The position numbers and the translations under genes are program-made. From an uncultured Lachnospiraceae bacterium (GTDB taxonomy: Bacteria > Bacillota > Clostridia > Lachnospirales > Lachnospiraceae): 64,000 bases of DNA. The notes under the pieces are model-generated. The model was not told the DNA's origin. It did not search any database and saw only the letters and a program-made list of their open reading frames with translations. The number at the start of each line of letters is the position of its first letter. Position 1 is the first letter of the stretch. The DNA lies in the NCBI GenBank assembly GCA_902792005.1, contig CADAXW010000003.1:1-64000 (forward strand), written 5' to 3'. Positions 17,967 through 29,290 of the stretch are shown here, piece by piece.

Positions 17967-18446
17967 TTATTTGTTCAACAGGTTGATGCCTCCCAGACTG
18001 AGCAGTCCGATGATCACGCCGGCCAGAAGCACACCGCCCATAACAGCTGCGGTACTCTTCTTGAAGTCCATATCCAGGAAAGAAGCGGCCAGCATTCCGG
18101 TCCATGCGCCGGTTCCAGGGATCGGGATACCTACGAAGAGCAGAAGCGCCCAGTAGAGTCCGCGTCCGGCCTTGGCCTTCAGCTTCTCACCGCCGGAGTG
18201 TCCCTTTTCGATACAGAAGGTGAAGAATTTGGCCGTGTATTTCTTATCCTTGCCCCATTCCAGAACTCTTCGTGCAAAGAGGTAAATGATGGGAACCGGA
18301 AGCATATTTCCGATGATGCTGATGATGTAAGCGCCCAACAGCGGGACAGGCGGATTCAGTACCAGCGTTCCGATGGGGATCGCACCTCGAAGCTCTACCA
18401 GCGGAACCATAGAGATCAAAAATGTCAGAAAATAACTCATGAACAT
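17967..18446 (-). CDS. Small multidrug-export family membrane protein (COG2426)
   Basis: Hydrophobic 159-residue protein with about four to five membrane segments and the family traits ELRGAIPIG near the N-terminus and GIPIPGTGAWTG near residue 110 (Sm_multidrug_ex family). The transport role of this family is poorly proven, so I would not name a substrate. The start ATG at 18444-18446 has AAGGAG 8 nt upstream. It is divergent from rplJ: a minus-strand promoter (TTGCAT-17-TATAAT) lies back to back with the rplJ promoter. Confidence 0.85.
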   Translation of the reverse strand: MFMSYFLTFLISMVPLVELRGAIPIGTLVLNPPVPLLGAYIISIIGNMLPVPIIYLFARRVLEWGKDKKYTAKFFTFCIEKGHSGGEKLKAKAGRGLYWALLLFVGIPIPGTGAWTGMLAASFLDMDFKKSTAAVMGGVLLAGVIIGLLSLGGINLLNK

Positions 18447-18556
18447 GATAAATGCTCCTTATTTGTTATATCGTTTTACAGGTTCATTCTCTGTGCGGCA
18501 GGGATGCGCTGATCAATGTGCTGATCAGATCCCCGGTCCACGACAGAAACGTGATG

Positions 18557-18585
18557 ATTATATCAGATTCTTTTTTTCAATGCAA
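18557..18585 (-). promoter_or_regulatory. Promoter of the small exporter-family gene
   Basis: On the minus strand, TTGCAT (plus 18580-18585), 17 bp, TATAAT (plus 18557-18562). Its -35 is 13 bp from the -35 of the rplJ promoter on the other strand. Confidence 0.7.
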
Positions 18586-18598
18586 TCAGAAAAAATGC

Positions 18599-18628
18599 TT
18601 GACAGTATGCGGCAGATTATGGTACTCT
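18599..18628 (+). promoter_or_regulatory. rplJ promoter
   Basis: Perfect TTGACA (18599-18604), 18 bp, TACTCT (18623-18628). The transcript would start just before the L10 leader. Confidence 0.65.
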
Positions 18629-18635
18629 AACGCTC

Positions 18636-18757
18636 GATGAGCTGCCGTAGACAGCAGGTGCCTTCGGGCGTAACGGATTCCTACCTGCCGAGGAAGTGTT
18701 CGTAACTACGAATGTTACTCCTGTTCTGCGTGCGCGGAATTGGAGTTTTTTCTTTTT
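18636..18757 (+). ncRNA. Ribosomal protein L10 leader with terminator
   Basis: The 5' leader of rplJ matches the L10-leader core: TGCCGTAGACAGCAGGTGCC, then GGGCGTAA and CCTACCTGCCGAGGAAG (about 18641-18697). This kink-turn RNA binds the L10(L12)4 complex. After it lies a terminator hairpin (ACTCC 18717-18721 with GGAGT 18742-18746, internal TTC/GAA and GCG/CGC pairs) followed by TTTTTTCTTTTT. Excess L10-L12 should thus stop transcription before rplJL, as known for the Firmicutes leader. Confidence 0.85.
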
Positions 18758-18799
18758 ATAAGACGTGCGGCCATTAATCTAATAAGGAGGTACGTTTCA

Positions 18800-19291
18800 G
18801 TGGCAAAGATTGAAGAGAAGCAGCCTGTCGTTGCAGAGATCAAAGAAGCCCTTGACGGTGCAAAGAGCGTTGTCCTGGTTGATTACCGTGGACTTACCGT
18901 AGCACAGGATACAGAGCTTCGTCGCAATGCACGAAAGGAAGATCTGATCTACAAGGTTTACAAGAACACTATGGTAAGCCTTGCAATCGAGGGAACAGAA
19001 TGGGCTGATCTGAAGAAGGATCTGGAAGGACCTACAGCTGTAGTTATTTCCAAGACTGATGCAACTGCACCGGCACGTGTTATGGCTGAATTTGCAAAGA
19101 CAGCAAAGAAGCTTGAGCTGAAGTCCGGTATCGTAGAGGGAACCTACTACGATAAGGCAGGGATCGAGACCATCGCTACAATCCCGTCAAGAGAAGTACT
19201 GCTGTCCAGACTTCTTGGTTCACTGCAGTCACCGATCGCAAATCTGGCTCGGGTACTGAATCAGGTTGCAGAGAAGCAGGCAGAGGCGTAA
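18800..19291 (+). CDS. rplJ: Large ribosomal subunit protein L10
   Basis: Forms the base of the L7/L12 stalk and, when in excess, represses its own operon through the leader RNA. The product is 163 residues, normal length. The GTG at 18800 is chosen because AAGGAGG stands about 8 nt before it and the protein begins VAKIEEKQPVVAEIKE; the longer frame from 18740 would run through the leader terminator. VVLVDYRGLTV is a family signature. rplL follows after 130 bp that hold a short palindrome (GTGAGGCATGCCTCAC). Confidence 0.97.
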   Translation: MAKIEEKQPVVAEIKEALDGAKSVVLVDYRGLTVAQDTELRRNARKEDLIYKVYKNTMVSLAIEGTEWADLKKDLEGPTAVVISKTDATAPARVMAEFAKTAKKLELKSGIVEGTYYDKAGIETIATIPSREVLLSRLLGSLQSPIANLARVLNQVAEKQAEA

Positions 19292-19421
19292 ATCGTTACG
19301 CAGCGTAGGGTGCAGAACGTGAACAAACATGGAAGGGCACCCGCAGAAATGTGTGAGGCATGCCTCACGGTAACACCGTAAGAACGGTAATCATCTTAAT
19401 TCTATAATGGAGGATAAAAAA

Positions 19422-19790
19422 ATGACTATTGAAGAGTTCGTAGCAGAAATTGACAAGCTCTCCGTACTGGAGCTGAATGAGCTGGTAAAGGCTATCGAGG
19501 AGAAGTATGGTGTATCTGCAGCAGCAGGCGTTGTTGTAGCAGCAGGCGCAGCAGGCGGCGCAGCAGCAGCTGAGGAGAAGACTGAGTTTGATGTAGAGCT
19601 GACAGAAGCAGGCGCTAACAAGATCAAGGTTATCAAGGTTGTTCGTGATATCACAGGTCTTGGTCTGAAGGAAGCTAAGGAAGCTGTAGAGAGCACACCG
19701 AAGGTACTGAAGGAAGGCGTTTCCAAGGAAGAGGCTGAGGATCTCAAGGCTAAGCTCGAGGCTGAGGGCGCTAAGGTTACTCTTAAGTAA
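19422..19790 (+). CDS. rplL: Large ribosomal subunit protein L7/L12
   Basis: Flexible stalk protein, present as dimers on L10, that recruits translational GTPases. The product is 122 residues: an N-terminal dimerisation helix ([20 protein letters not shown]), an Ala/Gly-rich hinge (about 35-55), and a C-terminal domain with the GTPase-contacting KVIREV-like region (here [18 protein letters not shown]). The ATG at 19422 is preceded by GGAGG; the earlier ATG at 19407 overlaps that site and is rejected. A terminator follows. Confidence 0.97.
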   Translation: MTIEEFVAEIDKLSVLELNELVKAIEEKYGVSAAAGVVVAAGAAGGAAAAEEKTEFDVELTEAGANKIKVIKVVRDITGLGLKEAKEAVESTPKVLKEGVSKEEAEDLKAKLEAEGAKVTLK

Positions 19791-19810
19791 TTATCGAACT
19801 TTAATAAGAG

Positions 19811-19840
19811 AAGAGGCTGTTCAGAAGGGCAGCCTCTTTT
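19811..19840 (+). terminator. Terminator after rplL
   Basis: AAGAGGCTG (19811-19819) pairs with CAGCCTCTT (19830-19838), followed by a short T run. The short run would allow partial read-through into rpoB. Confidence 0.8.
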
Positions 19841-19937
19841 CGCTACATATTTCGCTACATATTTCACTACATTTATCAGGCCGTCTGGCCATGTCATTCT
19901 TTCGATCATTCTATTTCGAAATTTCTGAAAAAATCAG

Positions 19938-19966
19938 TTGCATTTATTTCCCCGCTATGCTAATAT
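19938..19966 (+). promoter_or_regulatory. rpoBC promoter
   Basis: TTGCAT (19938-19943), 17 bp, TAATAT (19961-19966), about 147 bp before rpoB. Otherwise the 322-bp rplL-rpoB gap holds only the rplL terminator and a tandem ATTTCGCTACAT-like repeat just after it. Confidence 0.6.
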
Positions 19967-20112
19967 TATAAATTGTCATTATAGGCTAAAGTGGCTTTCT
20001 ATGCTATTTCGGTTAGCCTTACGGTTTTTGTGCGCAAAAAATGGTTGTCGTGCTGTTCTTTTCGCGCGAAAAAAGCCCACTGACAAATACATACAAGGAG
20101 TGAAACACGTCA

Positions 20113-23100
20113 ATGAATAAGTTCAGAATGCGTCCGATCAAATCGGGAAAAAGCACACGTATGAGCTACTCCAACAAGCAGGAAGTCCTGGACATGCCGA
20201 ACCTGATCGGTATTCAGGTCAATTCCTACAAGTGGTTTCTGACAGAAGGACTGACAGAGGCCTTTCGTGATATCTCGCCGATCGAAGATTTCGCCGGCAA
20301 ATTCACATTAGAGTTTGTATCACACAAGCTTTATGAGGAAGATATCAAGTATACGATCGAGGAGTGTAAGGAGAGGGATGCAACCTATGCTGCACCGCTC
20401 AAGGTAAATGTAAGACTCCGTAATACGGAAACGGGCGAGATCAATCATCATGAGATCTTCATGGGCGATCTTCCGCTGATGACAAAGACCGGTACCTTCG
20501 TTATCAATGGTGCAGAGCGTGTCATCGTCAGCCAGCTGGTTCGTTCTCCCGGTATCTATTATGCCATGGAGCATGATAAAACCGGTCGTCCGCTCTATTC
20601 CTGTACCGTGATCCCGAATCGTGGTGCATGGCTTGAGTATGAAACTGATGCGAATGACGTGTTTTGGGTGCGGGTAGACCGTAATAGAAAGGTACCGATC
20701 ACCGTTCTGCTTCGTTCTCTGAAGCTCGGTACCAATGAGGAGATCCTCGAGAAGTTCGGTGAGGAGCCGAAGCTGCTTGCAAGCTTTGAAAAGGACCCCT
20801 CCAAGAGCTATGAAGAAGGACTTCTTGAACTGTATAAGAAGATGAGACCGGGCGAGCCGCTTGCTGTTCCAAGTGCGGAAAGCCTGGTACATGGCATGTT
20901 CTTTGATGCAAGAAGATATGATCTTGCAAAGGTAGGACGTTATAAATTCAATAAGAAGCTTGCATTCAGCAACCGTGTAAAGGATCAGATGCTGGCAGAG
21001 GATGTCATCGATCCCATCACAGGAGAGGTGCTCTATGCAAAGGGCGAGTATCTGTCCCGTCACGCAGGAAAGCGCATTCAGGATGCGGCTGTTCCTTATA
21101 TTATCGTGCAGACAGAGGAGAGGAATGTAAAGATCCTTTCCAACATGATGGTAGATATCAGACCCTGGATCGAGAATACTCTCCCCGGCGTTACTCCGGA
21201 AGAACTGGGCATCACTGAGGATGTGTACTATCCGGTTCTGAGAGAACTTCTGGATCAGTATGATGATCCCGAAGAATTAAAGGCTGCCATCAAGGCAAAT
21301 GTAAATGACCTGATCCCGAAGCATATCACAGAGGATGATATCTTCGCATCCGTCAACTATAATATGCATCTGGAATATGGTATCGGTAATTCCGATGATA
21401 TCGATCACCTGGGTAACCGTCGTATCCGTTCCGTTGGTGAGCTGCTTCAGAATCAGTATCGTATCGGTCTTTCCCGTCTGGAGAGAGTGGTACATGAGCG
21501 TATGCAGACACAGGACGTTGATACCATTACTCCTCAGTCCCTGATCAATATCAAGCCCGTGACCTCAGCAGTGAAGGAGTTCTTCGGATCTTCACAGCTG
21601 TCTCAGTTCATGGATCAGAATAACCCGCTGTCAGAGCTGACACATAAGCGTCGTCTGTCCGCTCTTGGTCCCGGTGGTCTTTCCAGAGACCGTGCCGGCC
21701 TGGAGGTTCGAGACGTACACTATACGCATTACGGCCGTATGTGCCCCATTGAGACCCCGGAAGGTCCGAACATCGGTCTGATCAACTCTCTGGCAACCTT
21801 TGCACGGATCAACGAGTATGGATTTGTTGAGGCTCCTTATCGTAAGGTGGACAAGTCAGATCCGGAGAATCCGGTGGTTACGGATGAGGTTGTCTACATG
21901 ACAGCTGATGAAGAAGATAACTATATCGTAGCTCAGGCGTCCGAGCCTCTGGATGAGGAAGGACATTTTGAGCGTAATAATGTAGCAGGACGTTTCAGGG
22001 ATCAGACTTCTGAGTTCCCGAAGAACACTGTGGATTATATGGACGTGTCTCCGCGAATGGTATTCTCGGTAGCTACCTCCATGGTTCCCTTCCTGCAGAA
22101 CGACGATACCACCCGTGCGCTGATGGGATCCAACATGCAGCGTCAGGCTGTACCGCTTCTGAAGACGGATTCTCCGGTGGTTGGTACCGGTATGGAGTCC
22201 AAGACAGCGGTTGACTCCGGTGTATGTATCGTATGTAAGAGAGACGGTGAGGTAGAACTTTCCTCCAGCAAGCTGATCCAGGTTCGTACCGACGACGGAG
22301 AACTGGATGAGTATCATGTGATCAAGTTTGCCAGAAGTAACCAGGGTAACTGCATGAACCAGCGTCCCATCGTAAAGCGCGGCGAGCGCGTAGTTGCAGG
22401 ACAGGTTATCGCGGATGGTGCTTCTACCTGTGGCGGAGAGCTGGCACTTGGTAAGAACCCGCTGATCGGTTTCATGACCTGGGAAGGTTATAACTACGAG
22501 GATGCGGTTCTTCTGTCAGAGCGTCTTGTAAAAGAAGATGTTTATACATCTGTACATATTGAAGAATATGAGGCAGAGTCCAGAGATACAAAGCTGGGAC
22601 CGGAGGAGATCACAAGAGATCTGGCAGGTCTTGGTGCTGAAGCACTGAAGGATCTGGATGAGAACGGTATCATCCGTATCGGAGCTGAGGTTCGTGCCGG
22701 TGATATCCTGGTCGGAAAGGTTACTCCGAAGGGAGAGACCGAGCTGACTCCGGAAGAGAGACTGCTTCGTGCCATCTTCGGTGAGAAGGCAAGAGAGGTT
22801 CGTGACACATCCCTTCGTGTTCCCCACGGAGCATACGGTGTTGTTATGGACACAAAGATCTTTACCCGTGAGAACGGTGATGAGCTTCCGCCGGGCGTAA
22901 ATATGTCCGTTCGCGTTTACATCGCTCAGAAGCGTAAGATCTCTGTTGGTGATAAGATGGCGGGCCGCCATGGTAATAAGGGTGTCGTTTCACGTATCCT
23001 TCCTGTTGAGGATATGCCGTTCCTTCCGAATGGCCGTCCTCTGGATATCGTGCTGAACCCCCTGGGCGTTCCCTCCCGTATGAATATCGGACAGGTGCTG

Positions 23101-23976
23101 GAGCTGCATCTGGGCCTTGCGGCTCAGGCGCTGGGCTTCAAGATCTCCACTCCGATCTTCGACGGTGCAAATGAGAAAGATATCAGAGCTACTCTGGAGC
23201 TGGCAAATGACTATGTCAACACCGAGTGGGAAGAGTTTGAAGCAAAGTATAAGGATTCTCTGGATCCTCAGGTTATGCAGTACCTTTGGGATAATCGTGA
23301 TCACAGAGAGGAATGGAAGGGCGTTCCCATCGACAGCACCGGTAAGGTTCAGCTGCGAGACGGACGTACAGGTATGGAATTCCCGTCTAAGGTTTCCATC
23401 GGTTTCATGCACTATCTGAAACTGCACCACCTGGTAGATGATAAGATCCATGCACGTTCCACAGGTCCGTACTCCCTTGTTACGCAGCAGCCTCTGGGTG
23501 GTAAAGCTCAGTTCGGTGGACAGCGTTTCGGAGAGATGGAGGTTTGGGCCCTGGAGGCTTACGGTGCATCCTACACACTGCAGGAGATCCTTACCGTTAA
23601 GTCTGATGATGTGACCGGACGTGTTAAGACCTACGAGGCGATCATTAAGGGCGAGAACATCCCTGAGCCGGGTATTCCGGAGTCCTTCAAGGTACTTCTG
23701 AAGGAGTTCCAGTCACTGGGACTTGATGTAAGAGTACTTCGTGAGGATGGAGAAGAGGTTGATCTTGGCGAGTCTGTAGATTATGACCGTGATCTGAACA
23801 ATGATCTCGGTGGTAACCGCAGATATTCCGATGACCTGAATGAGCTTGCACAGGCCGGCTACAGCGGTGTGGATGAGCAGGGTGAACTGACAGACCTGGG
23901 CGAGGGCGGAGATGAGTCCTATGACGATTCCGAGTCCTACGATGATTCCGAGTCTTATGATGATTATGATGAATAA
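20113..23976 (+). CDS. rpoB: RNA polymerase beta subunit
   Basis: Catalytic beta subunit of RNA polymerase, 1287 residues, with AAGGAG before the ATG. The rifampicin pocket ([15 protein letters not shown] ... [12 protein letters not shown]) has the drug-sensitive residues. The active-site lysine segments ([12 protein letters not shown]) and the C-terminal clamp region are present. After the conserved end, the protein runs on into an acidic tail of about 70 residues finishing in repeated DDSESY units, encoded by short direct repeats (about 23920-23970). rpoC starts 18 bp after the stop. Confidence 0.98.
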   Translation: MNKFRMRPIKSGKSTRMSYSNKQEVLDMPNLIGIQVNSYKWFLTEGLTEAFRDISPIEDFAGKFTLEFVSHKLYEEDIKYTIEECKERDATYAAPLKVNVRLRNTETGEINHHEIFMGDLPLMTKTGTFVINGAERVIVSQLVRSPGIYYAMEHDKTGRPLYSCTVIPNRGAWLEYETDANDVFWVRVDRNRKVPITVLLRSLKLGTNEEILEKFGEEPKLLASFEKDPSKSYEEGLLELYKKMRPGEPLAVPSAESLVHGMFFDARRYDLAKVGRYKFNKKLAFSNRVKDQMLAEDVIDPITGEVLYAKGEYLSRHAGKRIQDAAVPYIIVQTEERNVKILSNMMVDIRPWIENTLPGVTPEELGITEDVYYPVLRELLDQYDDPEELKAAIKANVNDLIPKHITEDDIFASVNYNMHLEYGIGNSDDIDHLGNRRIRSVGELLQNQYRIGLSRLERVVHERMQTQDVDTITPQSLINIKPVTSAVKEFFGSSQLSQFMDQNNPLSELTHKRRLSALGPGGLSRDRAGLEVRDVHYTHYGRMCPIETPEGPNIGLINSLATFARINEYGFVEAPYRKVDKSDPENPVVTDEVVYMTADEEDNYIVAQASEPLDEEGHFERNNVAGRFRDQTSEFPKNTVDYMDVSPRMVFSVATSMVPFLQNDDTTRALMGSNMQRQAVPLLKTDSPVVGTGMESKTAVDSGVCIVCKRDGEVELSSSKLIQVRTDDGELDEYHVIKFARSNQGNCMNQRPIVKRGERVVAGQVIADGASTCGGELALGKNPLIGFMTWEGYNYEDAVLLSERLVKEDVYTSVHIEEYEAESRDTKLGPEEITRDLAGLGAEALKDLDENGIIRIGAEVRAGDILVGKVTPKGETELTPEERLLRAIFGEKAREVRDTSLRVPHGAYGVVMDTKIFTRENGDELPPGVNMSVRVYIAQKRKISVGDKMAGRHGNKGVVSRILPVEDMPFLPNGRPLDIVLNPLGVPSRMNIGQVLELHLGLAAQALGFKISTPIFDGANEKDIRATLELANDYVNTEWEEFEAKYKDSLDPQVMQYLWDNRDHREEWKGVPIDSTGKVQLRDGRTGMEFPSKVSIGFMHYLKLHHLVDDKIHARSTGPYSLVTQQPLGGKAQFGGQRFGEMEVWALEAYGASYTLQEILTVKSDDVTGRVKTYEAIIKGENIPEPGIPESFKVLLKEFQSLGLDVRVLREDGEEVDLGESVDYDRDLNNDLGGNRRYSDDLNELAQAGYSGVDEQGELTDLGEGGDESYDDSESYDDSESYDDYDE

Positions 23977-23994
23977 TTGAGAGGAGAAGATAAG

Positions 23995-26900
23995 ATGCCT
24001 AACTTTTTAAATGCAGAGCAGGAACAGCCGATAAATTTTGACGCGATCCGAATCGGACTTGCTTCTCCCGACAAGATCAGAGAGTGGTCCTATGGTGAGG
24101 TAAAAAAGCCGGAAACCATTAACTATCGTACTCTGAAGCCGGAACGTGACGGCTTGTACTGCGAAGCGATCTTCGGTCCCACAAAGGACTGGGAGTGTAA
24201 CTGTGGTAAGTATAAGAAGATCCGTTTCAAGGGTATCGTCTGCGACCGCTGCCATGTTGAGGTAACAAAGGCAAGCGTTCGTAGAGAGCGTATGGGACAT
24301 ATCGAGCTGGCAGCGCCGGTTTCACATATCTGGTATTTCAAGGGAATTCCCAGTCGTATGGGACTTCTGCTGGATATCTCTCCGCGTATTCTGGAGCGTG
24401 TGCTTTATTTTGCAGCATATATCGTTCTTGATCCCGGAACCACAGATCTTCACAAGAAGGATGTTCTGTCTGAGGCAGAGTATCGTGAGAAGCTGGAAGC
24501 TTATGGTGAGGGTTCCTTCACTGTAGGAATGGGTGCAGAGGCAGTTCAGCAGCTGCTCCGTGAGATCGATCTGGATCAGGAAGCAACGGAACTGAAGGAA
24601 GAGCTGGAAGTTGCTACCGGTCAGAAGAAAGCAAAGATCATCAAGAAGCTGGAGGTCGTTGAGGCCTTCCGTAATTCCAACAATAAGCCGGAGTGGATGG
24701 TAATGGATGTTATCCCGGTAATTCCTCCGGATCTTCGTCCTATGGTACAGCTGGACGGCGGCCGTTTTGCCACCTCCGATCTGAACGATCTGTACCGCAG
24801 GATCATTAACAGAAATAACCGTCTCCGCAGACTGCAGGAGCTTTCTGCGCCGGACATCATCGTTCGTAACGAGAAGCGTATGCTGCAGGAGGCTGTAGAC
24901 GCGCTGATCGATAACGGCCGTCACGGCCGCCCGGTAACAGGCCCCGGTAACCGCCCGCTGAAGTCCCTTTCCGATATGTTAAAGGGTAAGCAGGGACGTT
25001 TCCGTCAGAACCTGCTGGGTAAGCGTGTCGATTACTCAGGTCGTTCCGTTATCGTCGTTGGACCGGAGCTGAAGATCTATCAGTGCGGTCTTCCGAAGGA
25101 GATGGCCATCGAGCTCTTCAAGCCCTTCGTTATGAAGGAGCTGACCACACGCGGAATTGCCAACAACATCAAGGCAGCAAAGAAGCTGGTTGAGCGTCTG
25201 GATAACAGAGTATGGGATATCCTCGAGGATGTCATCAAAGAGCATCCGGTTATGCTGAACCGTGCTCCTACCCTTCACCGTCTGGGTATTCAGGCATTTG
25301 AGCCCATTCTTGTTGAGGGTAAGGCGATCAAGCTTCATCCCCTCGTATGTACCGCCTTCAATGCGGACTTCGACGGTGACCAGATGGCTGTTCACCTTCC
25401 GCTTTCCGTGGAAGCACAGGCAGAGTGCAGATTCCTTCTGCTTTCTCCGAACAACCTGCTGAAGCCCTCCGATGGTGGTGTAGTATCCGTTCCTTCACAG
25501 GATATGGTCCTTGGTATCTATTACCTGACCAACGATCGTTACCGCGAGGTTCCTTTCACAGAGGATGAGATCGTTAAGTCCTACGAGCTGGATGACGAGC
25601 ATGAGAATATCGAAGCGATCATTAAGGATGCTAAGAGCGGAAAGGTTGGTCTGACAGATAAGATCCGCGTTCGCGTGATCAAGAAGCAGTCCAAGAAGAG
25701 CGGCGTTACATTTTATAAGAATATCGTAAGTACCGTACAGGATATGGTCGGACGTCGGTTCAGCAACCTGAATCGTGCGATCCTTGCATATGAGAACCAG
25801 GAGATCACACTGCAGCAGACCATTTACGTACATCGTACCGCGGTAACCTCCGGCGGCGAGAGCGTAAGCGGAGAGGTTAAGACAACCCTCGGAAGAATGT
25901 TGTTTAACGAAGTGATCCCGCAGGATCTGGGCTTTGTAGATCGTTCCGATCCGAAGATGGTTCTTGAACCGGAAGTAAATATCCATGTTGGTAAGAAGTG
26001 GCTGAAGAAGATCCTGGATAAATGTATCAACATCCACGGAGCTACCAAGACAGCCGAAGTTCTGGATAATGTAAAGGCTATCGGTTATAAGTATTCCACA
26101 CTCAGTGGTATCACCGTATCCGTTGCAGATATGACCATTCCTGCAAACAAGCAGGAGATCCTGGACAAGGCTCAGGAGGTTGTATACTCCATTACAGATT
26201 ACTACAACATCGGATTCCTTACGGATGAAGAGCGTTATAAGTCAGTGATCCGTGTTTGGGAGAAGGCAGATAATGATCTGACCAACGCCCTGCTGGATGG
26301 ACTGGATCGTTACAATAACATTTACATGATGGCTGACTCCGGAGCCCGTGGTTCCGATCAGCAGATCAAGCAGCTGACCGGTATGCGTGGTCTTATGGCA
26401 GATACAACCGGTAGGACCATCGAACTTCCGATCAAGTCAAACTTCCGTGAAGGTCTTGACGTACTGGAGTACTTCATTTCCGCACACGGTGCTCGTAAGG
26501 GTCTGTCCGATACGGCGCTTCGTACCGCCGATTCCGGTTACCTGACACGTCGTCTGGTTGATGTATCTCAGGATCTTATCATCCGTGAGACCGACTGCTG
26601 CGAGGATCAGGATGAGAAGCCGGGTATCTACGTATCCACCTTCCGCGAGGGAGATGAGGTCATTGAGACCTTCCAGGAGCGTATCACAGGACGTTATGCA
26701 GCAGAAAGCATCTTCGACAAGAACGGAAATATGCTGGTCAAGAAGAATCATATGATCACACCGAAGCGTGCTGACAACATCATGAAGTATGGTGTTGAGA
26801 ATGATGCATCCGGTAATCCGATCAATGACCTGCCGTTCACAGATCCGGAGACAGGAGCTGCACGTGTGGATGCCAAGCTGAAGATCCGTTCGATCCTGAG

Positions 26901-28029
26901 CTGCAAGTGCCACCTGGGTGTATGCGCGAAGTGCTATGGTGCCAACATGGCAACCGGCCAGGCTGTACAGGTAGGTGAGGCTGTTGGTATCATTGCCGCA
27001 CAGTCCATCGGTGAGCCCGGTACACAGCTGACCATGAGAACCTTCCATACCGGTGGTATCGCCGGTGGCGATATTACACAGGGTCTTCCCCGTGTCGAGG
27101 AGCTTTTCGAGGCACGTAAGCCGAAGGGTCTTGCGATCATTTCCGAGATCCCGGGCGAGGTTCAGATCATCGACGCAAAGGATTCTGCAAAGAAGATCCG
27201 CGAGGTGGTTGTTACCAATCCGGAAGACGGAGAATCAAGAAGCTATGGTATTCCGTACGGTTCACGTATCAAGGTTACAGCCGGTATGGTGATCGAAGCC
27301 GGTGATGAGCTGACAGAAGGTTCCGTTAACCCCCATGATATCCTGAAGATCAAGGGTGTGGAGGCAGTTCAGAACTACATGATCCGTGAGGTTCAGAGAG
27401 TATATCGTCTGCAGGGTGTTGAGATCAACGATAAGCATATTGAGATCATCGTTCGGCAGATGCTGAAGAAGGCTAAAGTTGAGGATGCCGGAGATTCCGA
27501 TTACTTACCGGGTACATTCGCCGATGTGCTGGATGTCGAGGAAGTAAATGAGATCCTGAAGGAAGAGAATGAGATCATGAAGGAGGAGGCCGGCGACGAC
27601 ACCTCCGAGCTGAAGCTGAAGAGACCGGTAGAGGCAACACAGGTACTGCTCGGAATCACAAAGGCTTCACTTGCTACCAACAGTTTCCTGTCGGCAGCAT
27701 CCTTCCAGGAGACCACAAGAGTCCTTACAGATGCTGCGATCAAGGGTAAGGTAGATGACCTGATCGGTCTTAAGGAAAATGTACTGATCGGTAAGCTGAT
27801 CCCTGCTGGTACAGGTATGAAGCGGTATCGTTCCGTGAAGCTGGATTCCGAATACCTGGATCAGATCGATGGTATCGAGGATGTCGCTGATCTCTATGAT
27901 GACGAAACTCCTTATACAGGTGATGAGGGGTATGAAGGATCGGAAGGATCAGATGGATCAGATGGTTCGGAAGAGAATGCCGAGGCAGAATATGTAGAAG
28001 AGACAGAAGGCGGATCCGGCGAGGAGTAG
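23995..28029 (+). CDS. rpoC: RNA polymerase beta-prime subunit
   Basis: Catalytic beta-prime subunit, 1344 residues from ATG 23995, which has GAGGAG 8 nt upstream; the frame's TTG at 23977 is not used. The N-terminal zinc ribbon (CNCGKY ... CDRCHVE), the catalytic magnesium motif [12 protein letters not shown] and the second zinc site ([13 protein letters not shown]) are intact, as is the trigger-loop/bridge-helix region ([19 protein letters not shown]). The C-terminus carries an acidic Glu/Gly/Ser tail of about 45 residues, echoing the acidic tail of rpoB. Transcribed with rpoB. Confidence 0.98.
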   Translation: MPNFLNAEQEQPINFDAIRIGLASPDKIREWSYGEVKKPETINYRTLKPERDGLYCEAIFGPTKDWECNCGKYKKIRFKGIVCDRCHVEVTKASVRRERMGHIELAAPVSHIWYFKGIPSRMGLLLDISPRILERVLYFAAYIVLDPGTTDLHKKDVLSEAEYREKLEAYGEGSFTVGMGAEAVQQLLREIDLDQEATELKEELEVATGQKKAKIIKKLEVVEAFRNSNNKPEWMVMDVIPVIPPDLRPMVQLDGGRFATSDLNDLYRRIINRNNRLRRLQELSAPDIIVRNEKRMLQEAVDALIDNGRHGRPVTGPGNRPLKSLSDMLKGKQGRFRQNLLGKRVDYSGRSVIVVGPELKIYQCGLPKEMAIELFKPFVMKELTTRGIANNIKAAKKLVERLDNRVWDILEDVIKEHPVMLNRAPTLHRLGIQAFEPILVEGKAIKLHPLVCTAFNADFDGDQMAVHLPLSVEAQAECRFLLLSPNNLLKPSDGGVVSVPSQDMVLGIYYLTNDRYREVPFTEDEIVKSYELDDEHENIEAIIKDAKSGKVGLTDKIRVRVIKKQSKKSGVTFYKNIVSTVQDMVGRRFSNLNRAILAYENQEITLQQTIYVHRTAVTSGGESVSGEVKTTLGRMLFNEVIPQDLGFVDRSDPKMVLEPEVNIHVGKKWLKKILDKCINIHGATKTAEVLDNVKAIGYKYSTLSGITVSVADMTIPANKQEILDKAQEVVYSITDYYNIGFLTDEERYKSVIRVWEKADNDLTNALLDGLDRYNNIYMMADSGARGSDQQIKQLTGMRGLMADTTGRTIELPIKSNFREGLDVLEYFISAHGARKGLSDTALRTADSGYLTRRLVDVSQDLIIRETDCCEDQDEKPGIYVSTFREGDEVIETFQERITGRYAAESIFDKNGNMLVKKNHMITPKRADNIMKYGVENDASGNPINDLPFTDPETGAARVDAKLKIRSILSCKCHLGVCAKCYGANMATGQAVQVGEAVGIIAAQSIGEPGTQLTMRTFHTGGIAGGDITQGLPRVEELFEARKPKGLAIISEIPGEVQIIDAKDSAKKIREVVVTNPEDGESRSYGIPYGSRIKVTAGMVIEAGDELTEGSVNPHDILKIKGVEAVQNYMIREVQRVYRLQGVEINDKHIEIIVRQMLKKAKVEDAGDSDYLPGTFADVLDVEEVNEILKEENEIMKEEAGDDTSELKLKRPVEATQVLLGITKASLATNSFLSAASFQETTRVLTDAAIKGKVDDLIGLKENVLIGKLIPAGTGMKRYRSVKLDSEYLDQIDGIEDVADLYDDETPYTGDEGYEGSEGSDGSDGSEENAEAEYVEETEGGSGEE

Positions 28030-28066
28030 GATAATAACCTCCGACGGGGAACTGCATAAAATTCTC

Positions 28067-28095
28067 TTGACATTACAAAATCATATAGCTATAAT
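28067..28095 (+). promoter_or_regulatory. Consensus promoter of the rpsL operon
   Basis: TTGACA (28067-28072), 17 bp, TATAAT (28090-28095): fully consensus, followed by AGTAG. It drives rpsL-rpsG-fusA separately from rpoBC. Confidence 0.88.
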
Positions 28096-28098
28096 AGT

Positions 28099-28126
28099 AG
28101 GGCATGCCAACGCATGCCCTATTTTT
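28099..28126 (+). terminator. Hairpin with T run at the rpsL transcription start (rpoC terminator)
   Basis: AGGGCATGC (28099-28107), loop CAAC, GCATGCCCT (28112-28120), then ATTTTT. As read from upstream it is a plausible terminator for rpoBC. It begins only 3 bp after the -10 of the rpsL promoter, so rpsL transcripts start inside its left arm. Confidence 0.75.
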
Positions 28127-28181
28127 GTGCAGTCAGGGGCTGGACCCGCTGCGAAATATTAAAAAAGAAGGAGGTGAAATC

Positions 28182-28601
28182 ATGCCTACATTTAACCAGT
28201 TAGTAAGAAAAGGAAGAGAGACTGCTGTAAAGAGATCCACAGCTCCCGCTCTGCAGAGAAGCTTCAACTCTCTGAAGAAGAAGCCGATCAATCAGAGTTC
28301 CCCTCAGAAGAGAGGTGTATGTACAGCTGTTAAGACCGCTACCCCTAAGAAGCCGAACTCAGCTCTTCGTAAGATCGCGAGAGTACGTCTTTCCAACGGT
28401 ATCGAGGTTACCAGCTACATCCCCGGCGAGGGCCACAACCTTCAGGAGCACTCTGTTGTTCTGATCCGTGGTGGTAGAGTTAGGGATCTGCCCGGTACCA
28501 GATATCACATCATCCGTGGTACACTGGATACTGCAGGAGTAGCAAAGAGACGTCAGGCACGTTCCAAGTATGGTGCTAAGCGTCCGAAGGATGCTAAATA
28601 A
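28182..28601 (+). CDS. rpsL: Small ribosomal subunit protein S12
   Basis: Decoding-centre protein, 139 residues from ATG 28182 behind a near-perfect AAGGAGGTGA. A longer frame from 28104 would start in the hairpin and is rejected. The streptomycin-relevant [11 protein letters not shown] and the second loop [22 protein letters not shown] are wild type, so no streptomycin resistance is predicted. The gap to rpsG is 182 bp and holds only small inverted repeats; I see no L7Ae-like gene between rpoC and rpsL. Confidence 0.97.
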   Translation: MPTFNQLVRKGRETAVKRSTAPALQRSFNSLKKKPINQSSPQKRGVCTAVKTATPKKPNSALRKIARVRLSNGIEVTSYIPGEGHNLQEHSVVLIRGGRVRDLPGTRYHIIRGTLDTAGVAKRRQARSKYGAKRPKDAK

Positions 28602-28783
28602 TCCATATTTACACAAGTCTTTCGAAAAAGTAGTGCTGGTTATGGCATGATTTTGATCATACAGAGCAGCACGTACACATGAACCCGTTTCCGGTACATT
28701 TCATGTTCCTTCATTCGAGGAGCAGGAGGCGGGGTGACTATGTGAGTACCTAAGAATTAATTTTTATTAAGGAGGGAAGAACC

Positions 28784-29254
28784 GTGCCACGTAGAGGACA
28801 TATCGTAAAGAGGGACGTTCTTGCGGACCCGATTTACAATGACAAAGTGGTTACACGTCTTATCAACAACATCATGTTGGATGGTAAGAAGGGTGTAGCT
28901 CAGAAAATTGTATACGGCGCATTTGACCGTATCAAAGAGCAGACAGGCAAGGATCCGATCGAGGTATTCGAGGCGGCTATGGGTAATGTTATGCCCCAGT
29001 TCGAGGTTAAGGCTCGTCGTATCGGTGGTGCTACATACCAGGTACCGATCGAGGTACGTCCGGACCGTAGACAGGCACTTGGTCTCCGTTGGCTGACAGA
29101 TTTCTCACGCAAGAGAACTGAGAAGACAATGGAAGAGCGTCTGGCTTCAGAGCTGATCGATGCTTCTAACAATACGGGCGCATCTGTTAAGAGAAAAGAA
29201 GAGATGCATCGTATGGCAGAGGCAAATAAGGCATTCGCACATTACAGATTCTAG
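28784..29254 (+). CDS. rpsG: Small ribosomal subunit protein S7
   Basis: Primary 16S rRNA binder of the small-subunit head, 156 residues, GTG start with AAGGAGGG upstream. It begins [16 protein letters not shown], and the family motifs [16 protein letters not shown] and [20 protein letters not shown] are present. It lies between rpsL and fusA in the classical str order. Confidence 0.97.
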   Translation: MPRRGHIVKRDVLADPIYNDKVVTRLINNIMLDGKKGVAQKIVYGAFDRIKEQTGKDPIEVFEAAMGNVMPQFEVKARRIGGATYQVPIEVRPDRRQALGLRWLTDFSRKRTEKTMEERLASELIDASNNTGASVKRKEEMHRMAEANKAFAHYRF

Positions 29255-29290
29255 TTTTGCTTTGTTTATTAAGATAAGGAGGAAAAGGCC

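Noticed and set aside
19938..20120. 60-residue ORF before rpoB
   Set aside because: It covers the rpoB promoter and has no ribosome binding site.
21570..28520. Rifampicin or streptomycin resistance changes in rpoB/rpsL
   Set aside because: The residues at the known positions are the sensitive ones.
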